Below, piece after piece: positions 23,977 to 30,851 of a stretch of DNA of 36,222 nt. Position 1 is the stretch's first letter. Every line of letters starts with the position of its first letter. Where the stretch lies: positions 1 to 36,222 of the forward strand of contig JAJCZO010000110.1 in assembly GCA_029262355.1 (NCBI GenBank), given 5' to 3'. The position numbers were made by a program, and so were the translations under genes. The DNA is from Deltaproteobacteria bacterium. Lineage in GTDB: Bacteria > Desulfobacterota > Binatia > UBA12015. The notes under the pieces were generated by a model that made no database searches, was not told where the DNA came from, and saw nothing but the letters and a program-made list of their open reading frames with translations.

Positions 23977-24702
23977 GTGTCAGAACTCGCCAAACTCGAA
24001 GTAATCGGAGCACGGATCTGCGGAGAGCTTACATGCTCGACCACCACGCCCGAGAGCGTTGCACTTGTAGAGTGCTTGATCGTCGACCTGCTGCACGCGG
24101 TCTTGTCCAGCCGAGTGACACTCGAGGATCTCGCGAGTGAGTCTTATGCTCATCCGAACGGATTCACGAAGGTCCCCGTTTTCGAGCAGGGACTTGGTGA
24201 GAGGCTCGCGATCCACCTGTGGCACCCCTCGCGGGACCCGTCACTCCGAATCGCCTCCCAGGTCCACGACCATCGATGGTCATTCGTTTCTCAAGTGCTT
24301 CTGGGAGAACTAGTTCATGAGGAGTACGTCGAGAGCGACATCGGGGAGGACGTTGTCCTCTTTTCGTACCGCTCTCCACGCGGACGGGACGCCTTTTCGC
24401 TGACCGAACGTGGGGCAAGGAGGCTTGAGGCGGTCGCCGAAGCTCGCTTTTCACGTGGCAGTCGATACCGTCTTGAGCACGACATCTGCCACCGGGCGAC
24501 AGCGGTCGCGGGAAGCACCGCTAGTATCGTTCACCAGGCGCAACCGGCCAAGGAGAATTCCCTAGTATACCGCTCGCCAGCGAACCAACTGCCGTGCGGC
24601 CGTGTCCCACTCAAGCTCCGGTCTCCGCAGCAGCTGGAAGGCGACCTTCGCACGATCCTCGACGGGCTCGCCCCTCACTCAGGTGCCTCCCGACTCCCGT
24701 AG
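23977..24702 (+). CDS. Cupin-fold protein (last gene of four-gene operon)
   Basis: 241 residues from the GTG at 23977, three bases after the cyclase-like gene stop. A helical N-terminus (VALVECLIVDLLHAVLSS) precedes a cupin barrel: GFTKVPVFEQGLGERLAIHL, then QVHDHRWSFVSQVLLGEL, with the HxH metal motif, then RYRLEHDICHRATAV and ASIVHQAQPAKENSLVY carrying later His residues. The pattern recalls cysteine-dioxygenase-like or sugar-modifying cupins. Probably a metal-dependent oxygenase or isomerase, or a ligand sensor. It ends with a GC palindrome directly after the stop. Confidence 0.7.
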   Translation: MSELAKLEVIGARICGELTCSTTTPESVALVECLIVDLLHAVLSSRVTLEDLASESYAHPNGFTKVPVFEQGLGERLAIHLWHPSRDPSLRIASQVHDHRWSFVSQVLLGELVHEEYVESDIGEDVVLFSYRSPRGRDAFSLTERGARRLEAVAEARFSRGSRYRLEHDICHRATAVAGSTASIVHQAQPAKENSLVYRSPANQLPCGRVPLKLRSPQQLEGDLRTILDGLAPHSGASRLP

Positions 24703-24716
24703 CCGGACGCGTCCGG
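24703..24716. repeat. Perfect 14-bp palindrome after the operon
   Basis: CCGGACGCGTCCGG follows the TAG at 24700-24702 directly. With no T-run it is at best a weak transcript-end hairpin. Confidence 0.3.
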
Positions 24717-24724
24717 GTCGCAGA

Positions 24725-24807
24725 CCCCGTCCTGTCCGAAAACTCGGCTCGCGTAGCTATGTCGAGCGATTGATGATGACGCTCCCCGTCCTGTCCGGAA
24801 ACTCGGC
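24725..24807. repeat. Two direct copies of a TGTCCGGAAACTC-type repeat
   Basis: 24725-24748 and 24784-24807 are 24-base near-identical copies (CCCCGTCCTGTCCG followed by AAACTCGGC) set 59 bases apart. The second, extended to 24829, matches most positions of 35414-35459. They look like ends of an IS family and are placed before a gene-less stretch. Confidence 0.55.
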
Positions 24808-25090
24808 AGACGGCGCAACGCAGCCTCTCTGAAGCAATGGTCCAGGATCCCCGCCCCGGCGCTGGCGACGCCGGAGGGTCGTTCGACTCCCCCGGCCCCT
24901 TCGAAGCGGGGGCCGACGCGCCCGAGCCGCCGCCGGACTGCGTCCATAATAGTGAAGAGGTCGGGCTCAGACCGGCTCCCGTCTGCTCTAGTCGACGCGG
25001 AACAACCAGATCTCTGGCCCCCAGGGGGCCAGACGGCGACACACTGAGACACGCTCAGACACACTTGGCCCCGAGAAAACGTAGTCTTTG

Positions 25091-25126
25091 CAGCCCGAGG
25101 TGTGGGTTCAAGTCCCACCTCCGGCA
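25091..25126 (+). other. 3' end of a tRNA gene (putative attachment-site scar)
   Basis: GTGGG-TTCAAGT-CCCAC (25102-25118) is a perfect T-arm with a canonical T-loop. It is followed by the acceptor strand CTCCGGC (25119-25125) and discriminator A. No matching 5' acceptor (GCCGGAG), D-arm or anticodon arm lies within 100 bases upstream, so the 5' half is absent. The acceptor sequence is typical of tRNA-Leu, but isotype cannot be fixed. Such 3' fragments mark the distal end of elements integrated by tyrosine recombinases into tRNA genes. Confidence 0.6.
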
Positions 25127-25129
25127 CTT

Positions 25130-25157
25130 CGAAACCCGCGTCCCGCGCGGGTTTTCG
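25130..25157 (+). terminator. Rho-independent terminator after the tRNA fragment
   Basis: AACCCGCG (25133-25140) pairs with CGCGGGTT (25146-25153) around a five-base loop and runs into TTTT. It sits four bases after the tRNA 3' end, where a native tRNA terminator would be. Confidence 0.65.
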
Positions 25158-25515
25158 AGTACCAACGGGCGTTGAGGGCCAGCGGGGGGCCAGAGAAACT
25201 GGTTAACCGCATGTGGGCCAGTTGCCCACAGCTCAGGGCTCTGACGGGGTCCTTGGAGAACGTTCCGAGGACGACACGCAGAGGAAGGTAGTTCCCTTGC
25301 CTTCCCGTTGAGCTCGAGGGTCGTATCGCGGCTACCCCAGCGATCCCCGCGTCCGAGGCCAGCGGAAATACCAAGGCCAGGACGCGGTATGAGGAAACAG
25401 GATCGAGGTCTCGAACGCCGCGCCAGCGCGGGTCAGGAACCTCGAACCCCTTCCCGTCGGCCTTCTGGAGCCACCGAGATTAGCCTCCAGCACGGCTCGG
25501 GATCCTCGACCTGCC

Positions 25516-26157
25516 ATGCCCCCGCGGCTCGGAAATCGGGTCGGCCGAGTTCCCGGACACCACGAGGTCGCTCCAAACTTCGATGTCATGGGCGGCTACG
25601 GCCCGGAGAGGCGCTGGGCCCCCTACAAGCGCGAGCTCTTCTCGAAGATGGGCGACGGCCGGATCCTGTTCCTCGCCGTTGGCACCGGTCTCGACATCCC
25701 CTTCTTCCCCTCGGGGAAGAGCCTCGTCGGTATCGACATCAGCGACAAGATGCTCGAGGGCGCGCAGCGCCGCGTGGACGCCTACGACGGGGAGATCGAG
25801 ACGCGGGTGATGGACGTTCACGAGATGCCGTTCGAGGACGGGTCGTTCGACCAGGTGTTTACGTCGTGCACGTTCTGCTCCGTGCCAGCGCCGGTGAAGG
25901 GGCTCGAACAGCTGCGTCGTGTACTCAAGCCGGGCGGCGAGCTGCATATGTTCGAGCACACCGGGAGCCGGTACTACCCGTTCCGATTGATGATGAACTT
26001 GATGACACCTCTAACGAGCCGGTTCGGGCCTGAGATGAACCGCGATACGGTTTCGAACGTCGGGGCGGCCGGATTCACGCTTCGTGAGGTGAAGCATGTG
26101 TACCTCGACGTCGTGAAGACGATTCACGCAACGCGGTACAGAGAGAGATTCCGATGA
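25516..26157 (+). CDS. Class I SAM-dependent methyltransferase
   Basis: 213 residues from the ATG at 25516. The methyltransferase proper begins around NFDVMGGYGPERRWAPYKRE; the glycine-rich motif I is ILFLAVGTGLDIPF, motif II follows with SLVGIDISDKML, then VMDVHEMPFEDGSFDQVF (motif IV region) and LEQLRRVLKPGGELHMFEH (motif post-III). The protein ends normally. The first 25 residues include a repeat (25544-25561) resembling IS ends, so the original N-terminus may have been replaced; the ATG at 25588 is an alternative start. The substrate is unknown; relatives include quinone/lipid-type methyltransferases. Confidence 0.85.
   Translation: MPPRLGNRVGRVPGHHEVAPNFDVMGGYGPERRWAPYKRELFSKMGDGRILFLAVGTGLDIPFFPSGKSLVGIDISDKMLEGAQRRVDAYDGEIETRVMDVHEMPFEDGSFDQVFTSCTFCSVPAPVKGLEQLRRVLKPGGELHMFEHTGSRYYPFRLMMNLMTPLTSRFGPEMNRDTVSNVGAAGFTLREVKHVYLDVVKTIHATRYRERFR
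25544..25561. repeat. TGTCCGGGAACTC-type repeat, inverted copy
   Basis: On the minus strand this reads GGTGTCCGGGAACTCGGC. It faces the copy at 24784-24807, so the two bracket 778 bases containing the tRNA scar. Confidence 0.4.
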
Positions 26158-26196
26158 CCAGGAATGTTCTGGATTGTTCTGGAGTGGGGTGAGCGA

Positions 26197-26338
26197 GCAG
26201 TGTCGCAATACGCCAGGCCGGGGCGAGGCGAGCAAGCAGGACAAGGACGGATCGATCGACCGGAGTCAGCTTCGGCCGTGCGATCTGGCGATAGGCAACT
26301 TCGAGTTGCTTGCGGAGTAAGGCGTTCTCTCGGATCAC
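26197..26338 (-). pseudogene. N-terminal fragment of an integrase-core IS transposase
   Basis: From the GTG at 26338 the minus strand reads ENALLRKQLEVAYRQIARPK, then LTPVDRSVLVLLARLAPAWR. This is the standard N-terminal segment of integrase-domain transposases of the type found intact at 33587-34612. After RIATLL the resemblance ends, and no DDE residues are present. It follows the methyltransferase by about 40 bases. Confidence 0.75.
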
Positions 26339-26622
26339 CGTTCGCCGAGGCCGGAATTGGTCTAGGACACATCCGACGATGGGTCGGGTGGCGGGCCGCG
26401 ACGATAGGCGGATTCGACCCCCTTAAAAATCCGGCATCTTCGTGAGCCAGGAACGGATGTGAGATCGCATTCCGAGGTTCTCGCCGTCCGGCAAGTTCCC
26501 TGCAATTCCGCTGCGGATCAGCGATGTAGCTCGTAGGGGTCACGCCGGGCACGGTGCCCCATCGTGTATGGAGGGTCATCTCACGGCGCGTGGCGCACGA
26601 TGTTTCGCGTGAGCACCGAAAC
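26339..26622. other. Gene-less region
   Basis: Roughly 280 bases between the IS scar and the secreted-protein promoter region. No supported gene, RNA or repeat was seen. Confidence 0.4.
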
Positions 26623-26659
26623 GAACAGTGTTCGTCCCGAGTGAACGCCTTCCTTACGT
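26623..26659 (+). promoter_or_regulatory. Shared 37-bp regulatory element (copy 1)
   Basis: A palindrome GAAC-AGT-GTTC (26623-26633) is followed at fixed spacing by GAGTGAACGCCTT. The whole 37 bases match 28 positions of 30770-30806. It ends 48 bases before the ATG at 26708. Likely an operator or an alternative-sigma promoter common to the two secreted-protein genes. Confidence 0.55.
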
Positions 26660-26707
26660 CATTGCAGGCCGCACTGCGCGCCGCAGAACGTCGTAAGGAG
26701 ACATGAG

Positions 26708-27160
26708 ATGAACACGCACCAACTTCTGAGAATCCCGAAGAGCGCCCAAGAAAAGGCCCAACTGCGAGCTGTCACGCTGAAGTGGGCTCGGCTCTTGTCG
26801 GCCACTGGCTTGCTCTTCGCATTGGCGAGCCCAGCCCAGGCCGCACCGCTCGTGGCGGGGCCGTTGCTGGTGGACGATAACTTTGCCGTCGGCGACACGC
26901 TTTGGTGCCTCTCCGTAAATATTGGAACGAAGCCCATCGAGATGACGGTCGTCATCGCGTTCGACGGGGTGTCCACCTTGGACGTGACGCTCCAGCCGGG
27001 TGAAGTGAGCCGCCTCTGGGCCCACAATTTCACCAGTCTCTCGCTGACGGGCTATTGTTCGTTCGACGTGACGAAGGGTGGGAAGAAGAACCTTCGCGCC
27101 ACCGCCTGTGTAGACGTCGGGGCCGGTCAAGGATGTGGAGCGGCCGTGCCAGCTGTGTAG
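26708..27160 (+). CDS. Small secreted protein of unknown function
   Basis: 150 residues from the ATG at 26708, with AAGGAG upstream (an out-of-frame ATG lies just before). A long basic n-region (QLLRIPKSAQEKAQLRA) precedes the hydrophobic core LLSATGLLFALASPAQA, with cleavage near residue 45. The mature part of about 105 residues is strand-rich with four Cys (LWCLS, GYCSF, TACVD, QGCGA), suggesting a disulfide-stabilised beta-sandwich outside the cytoplasm. No family was recognised. The upstream element is shared with the gene at 30852, linking its control to that of the Cys-rich protein. Confidence 0.75.
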   Translation: MNTHQLLRIPKSAQEKAQLRAVTLKWARLLSATGLLFALASPAQAAPLVAGPLLVDDNFAVGDTLWCLSVNIGTKPIEMTVVIAFDGVSTLDVTLQPGEVSRLWAHNFTSLSLTGYCSFDVTKGGKKNLRATACVDVGAGQGCGAAVPAV

Positions 27161-27318
27161 GTCAGCGGGCGAGCTGTGCTCGCCTCCCCATGAGGCGGGC
27201 CAGGGTCGCCCGCCGTGCCGGTTCGCGGTTCCACGAAAGGCCCTGCTTGGTGCCTGCCGCATCTCAAAGACGGATTTGACCTCCCTCGGACACTCCGTCA
27301 CGCTACTCTGTTTCTCGC

Positions 27319-30300
27319 ATGGTATTCGCCGAGAAAGAGGGTCCGTCGCCTTCGTCGCAGCAGGCGCGCGCGGGGGGGCGCGGCCGGCCGCGTCTGGTGG
27401 GCCGGGGCGATCAGCTCGAACTTCTCGCGGCTGCGCTCGCCGACGCGCAGCAAGGGAAAGGCCGGGTCGTGTGTCTCGGCGGCGAACCGGGCATAGGCAA
27501 GACCCGGCTCGCCGAGGAGGTAGCGGGGATGGCCCGGTCGGCGGGACTCGGTGTCCACTATGCTTGGGGCTACGAGGGCGTTGGGTCACCGCCATTCTGG
27601 CTTTGGACGCAGCTCCTGCGAAGCATGGTGTCGGGGCGAGATCTGGACGGGGTGCGCGCTCAGCTCGTCGATCAGGGGGAGATCCTCCGAGCAGTCTTGC
27701 CGGAGCTCGGCGGCGCCGAGCAGGTCGTCGAGCCCTCGAGCCGTCCAGACATGCGGTTCCAGATGTTCGACGCCGTTGCCCAGTTCGTTCTCGGCGAAGC
27801 TCGGGCGAAAGGGCAGGTGGTCATCGTAGATGATGCTCACTGGGCGGATCCATCATCCCTTCGGATGTTGGAGTTCTTCGCGCGCGAGGTCCCTCGGGCG
27901 CCGCTTCTGCTGGTTGTCAACAGCCGAGATCCGGGTGCGGAAGGAAACGCCGCCTTGGCCGACGCGCTGGGCAGCCTCGCGCGGCACGACTGGGTGGAGC
28001 GGCTCGATCTTGGAGGGCTCGAAGCGCCAGACGTCGACGCGCTGATTCGCGATGTGAGTGCCGCTCCGTTGTCGGACAAGGTCGTTGACCTCGTCCAAGA
28101 GCGAGCGCAGGGGAACCCGTTCTTTGTGAAGGAGATGGTCCGGTTCTTCGGCGGAGCCCCACGCGGAACGCGCCTCTCGGAGGATCCTGCGGCTCCTTCG
28201 CTGCCGGACTCGATCCGGGGGCTCGTTGCGCGTCGTCTCGAGTCTCTGCCGGACGTGTGTCGCACGACTCTGCGAACATCGGCGCTAGTAGGGCAGGAGC
28301 CTGAGATTTCCGTGGTCGCTCGTGTGATGCAGCGAGCAGGGGAAGAACTGCTGTTCGAGTTGGAGTCCGCGGTGGATGCGCAGCTCGTTGCTGTTGGCAC
28401 GGACCGGACCCTTCGGTTTGCGCACCCCTTGATCCGTGATGTCCTCGTTCTCGAGTTGCCGCCGTCGGTACGATCGGAGCTTCACCTGCAGATCGGGCAG
28501 GTTCTCGAGGACTGCGCTCCGGACGCTTGGGCTTCGATCGCAACGCACTTCTCGAAGGCCTCGGGACCACAAGCGAGCCGAAAGGCGATCGAGTATGGCC
28601 GGCGCGCGGCGGCCGCGGCGATGGAGGGCTTTGCGTTCGAGGACGCCGTTCGCCTGTACGCCCAGACGCAACGTATCGTAGCGATCGGGGAGGCAGGCGA
28701 GGTCCCGCCCGAGTCTCGAGCCGAGCTGTTGCTCGAGAGCGCGGCTGCGCACTCCTCGGCGGGAGACATCGCGCTGGCTCGCGAAGACGCGGTCTCTGCC
28801 GCGGCGGCCGCGCGGCAGCTCGGGAACGCCGCGATGTTCGCGCGGGCGGCCTTGCAGTTCTCGATTGGCCAGCTCGTCGTGGGGACTCGAATCGCAGCCG
28901 TCTCGACATTGTTCGAGGAAGCGCTCGGTCTGCTCGAGCGGGACGATCCGCTTCGCGGTCGCGTCCTGGCCGAGCTGGCGAAATTCTCTCTCAATCCGCA
29001 AGATCGGCATCGCGCGGAGGCGCTAATCGAAGAGGCGCTCGCCGGAGCGCGGCGGCTCGATGACCCGGAGCTGCTCGTGTGGTGTTTGGCCGCACAGCTC
29101 TACGTACTTTGGGTGCCGGGGAAGGCGGACCAGCGGATCGAAACGGCCGATCAGATCATCGCGCGTGCTCCCTCGGGAGCACCGTCGGGCGCGGTCGGCT
29201 TCGCACGAAATGCACGCATTCTCTCGCTTCTCGAGAAGGGAGATCTCCACGGCTACTCCGCCGGCGTAGAGGACATGGCGCGGGTCGCAACGGAAGTGCG
29301 TGACGTCACGGCCATGCCATTCGTCCTTCGCTACCGCGCCACCCATGCGATGTTAGAAGGGCGGCTCGACGAAGCCGAGCAGCTCTGCCAAGAGGCGTTT
29401 TCACAGGCCTCGGAGCAAGGGCTTGGCGAAGTCGCCGGCATGAACATGGCGGTGCTTACCTTCACGCTTCGCCAACATCAGGGACGGTTGGCCGAGATCG
29501 AAGCGCTCTTCGCATCGATGGCGGCGGGAGCTCCGGGTTTCGTGGGATGGACGGCTGCGCTTTGCGTCCTGTACGTCGAGCTCGATCGTCGGGACGATGC
29601 CGCGCGAGTCTTCGAGGCGGCGAAGCGGGATGCGCCGAAGCTGGTGCTCGATCCGAACTGGCTCTCGAACATCACGTGCTTCGTCGAGGCCTGCGTGTAC
29701 CTCCAGGATCGGGAATGGGCACAGACATTCTATGATCTGCTCGCCCCGTACGCGCGCTGCTACGTCGTGGTGGGAAATGGGGATTCGGCGCTTGGATCCG
29801 TTTCGCGGAGCCTGGGCCAGCTCGCTTCTTCGTTGTCCCGATGGAAGGACGCAGAAGGGCACTACGAGGCCGCGATCGCAGAGGAGATGCGCCTGGGAGC
29901 GCGACCGAACTTGGCGATCGCGCAGCTCGCCTACGCCGGGATGCTGGCGGACCGCGGAGATGCCGGGGATTCCCAACGGGCTGCCGAAGTACTGGGCGAG
30001 GCCGAGCAGATCATGCGCGACATCGGCATGGCGCGTTCGCTCGAACGCGCGGAGCGCGTCCGAGGGCGGCTTGGAGCGGCTGGTCCAGCGGTCCGCTCGG
30101 AACCGGATAACCGTGCGAGTTCCGCGGGGGCAGCCACCGCCAACCGGCAAGGTGTGTTCGTCGACGAGGGAGACTACTGGACCGTCGGGATCGACGGCCA
30201 TCGCCATCGCCTCCGCGCCTCGAAGGGGCTTCAGCAGATCGCACGCCTCTTGAGCGATCCGCGCCGAGAGTTCCACGTGCTCGATCTGGCGGGCCAACTC

Positions 30301-30684
30301 GCAATGACGGAGATCTCGGACGTGGGTCAACAGCTCGACGGTCGCTCGTACGGTGAGTATACACGCCGGTTGGAAGACCTGCGTGACGGCATCGCGGAGG
30401 CAAGCGACAACAACGACCCGACGCGGGAGGCGGCGCTCCGGGAAGAGGCAGACTTCATCGCCCGGGAGATCGCCCGGAACGTGGGTATCGGGGGCCGAGC
30501 CCGGCGCACCGGAACCCCCGCGGAGCGGGCGCGGGTGAATGTGACCCGGACCATCGCCAAGACGATCTCCAGGATCGGGGAGCTGGAGCCTGCTCTGGCT
30601 CGGGTGCTCGAGCGCTCGGTCACGACGGGTACGTTCTGCGTTTACGAACCCGACCCCGATTCCCCCGTGCACTGGACCTTGTGA
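27319..30684 (+). CDS. Large AAA/TPR regulatory ATPase
   Basis: 1121 residues from the ATG at 27319. After a short leader, residues about 25-400 form a STAND/AAA-type ATPase: LVGRGDQLELLAAAL, Walker A GGEPGIGKTRL (about 54-64), Walker B VVIVDDAHWAD (about 166-176), and a helical region with QGNPFFVKEM. A long TPR-like alpha solenoid follows (about 400-930). The C-terminal 180 residues carry a domain common to giant bacterial ATPase regulators: GDYWTVGIDG, GLQQIARLLSDPRREFHVLDL, YTRRLEDLRDGIAEA, ERARVNVTRTI and GTFCVYEPDP. No HTH or kinase domain was seen, so it probably acts as a sensor or scaffold. It lies between the two genes sharing the 37-bp element. Confidence 0.88.
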   Translation: MVFAEKEGPSPSSQQARAGGRGRPRLVGRGDQLELLAAALADAQQGKGRVVCLGGEPGIGKTRLAEEVAGMARSAGLGVHYAWGYEGVGSPPFWLWTQLLRSMVSGRDLDGVRAQLVDQGEILRAVLPELGGAEQVVEPSSRPDMRFQMFDAVAQFVLGEARAKGQVVIVDDAHWADPSSLRMLEFFAREVPRAPLLLVVNSRDPGAEGNAALADALGSLARHDWVERLDLGGLEAPDVDALIRDVSAAPLSDKVVDLVQERAQGNPFFVKEMVRFFGGAPRGTRLSEDPAAPSLPDSIRGLVARRLESLPDVCRTTLRTSALVGQEPEISVVARVMQRAGEELLFELESAVDAQLVAVGTDRTLRFAHPLIRDVLVLELPPSVRSELHLQIGQVLEDCAPDAWASIATHFSKASGPQASRKAIEYGRRAAAAAMEGFAFEDAVRLYAQTQRIVAIGEAGEVPPESRAELLLESAAAHSSAGDIALAREDAVSAAAAARQLGNAAMFARAALQFSIGQLVVGTRIAAVSTLFEEALGLLERDDPLRGRVLAELAKFSLNPQDRHRAEALIEEALAGARRLDDPELLVWCLAAQLYVLWVPGKADQRIETADQIIARAPSGAPSGAVGFARNARILSLLEKGDLHGYSAGVEDMARVATEVRDVTAMPFVLRYRATHAMLEGRLDEAEQLCQEAFSQASEQGLGEVAGMNMAVLTFTLRQHQGRLAEIEALFASMAAGAPGFVGWTAALCVLYVELDRRDDAARVFEAAKRDAPKLVLDPNWLSNITCFVEACVYLQDREWAQTFYDLLAPYARCYVVVGNGDSALGSVSRSLGQLASSLSRWKDAEGHYEAAIAEEMRLGARPNLAIAQLAYAGMLADRGDAGDSQRAAEVLGEAEQIMRDIGMARSLERAERVRGRLGAAGPAVRSEPDNRASSAGAATANRQGVFVDEGDYWTVGIDGHRHRLRASKGLQQIARLLSDPRREFHVLDLAGQLAMTEISDVGQQLDGRSYGEYTRRLEDLRDGIAEASDNNDPTREAALREEADFIAREIARNVGIGGRARRTGTPAERARVNVTRTIAKTISRIGELEPALARVLERSVTTGTFCVYEPDPDSPVHWTL

Positions 30685-30769
30685 GTCTCGGCAATTCTGG
30701 CGGCCCCTAGCCGACGCGCAAGCCGGGAGGGTCCGGGCTGCACCGCTGGCCGATGCGGACGCGGCGAGT

Positions 30770-30806
30770 GAACGATGTTCGCTCGGAGTGAACGCCTTTT
30801 CTTCGT
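30770..30806 (+). promoter_or_regulatory. Shared 37-bp regulatory element (copy 2)
   Basis: GAAC-GAT-GTTC (30770-30780) followed by GAGTGAACGCCTT matches the element at 26623-26659 in 28 of 37 positions with identical internal spacing. It ends 45 bases before the TTG start at 30852. Confidence 0.55.
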
Positions 30807-30851
30807 AGCGAAGGATCCCCCGTGATTCTTCGGGAAAGACGAGGAAAGCGT

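Larger units (their letters stand above)
24830..25515. other. Gene-less junction region
   Basis: About 690 bases without a supported gene. It contains a 21-bp perfect palindrome at 25013-25033 (TCTGGCCCCC mirrored about a central A), the tRNA 3' fragment and its terminator. The open minus-strand frame here translates the antisense of the tRNA (EVGLEPT), a well-known spurious reading. Confidence 0.5.

Noticed and set aside
24675..25127. Minus-strand open frame beginning PEVGLEPTPRA
   Set aside because: This is the antisense translation of the tRNA 3' end, a familiar artefact, and the rest is not protein-like.
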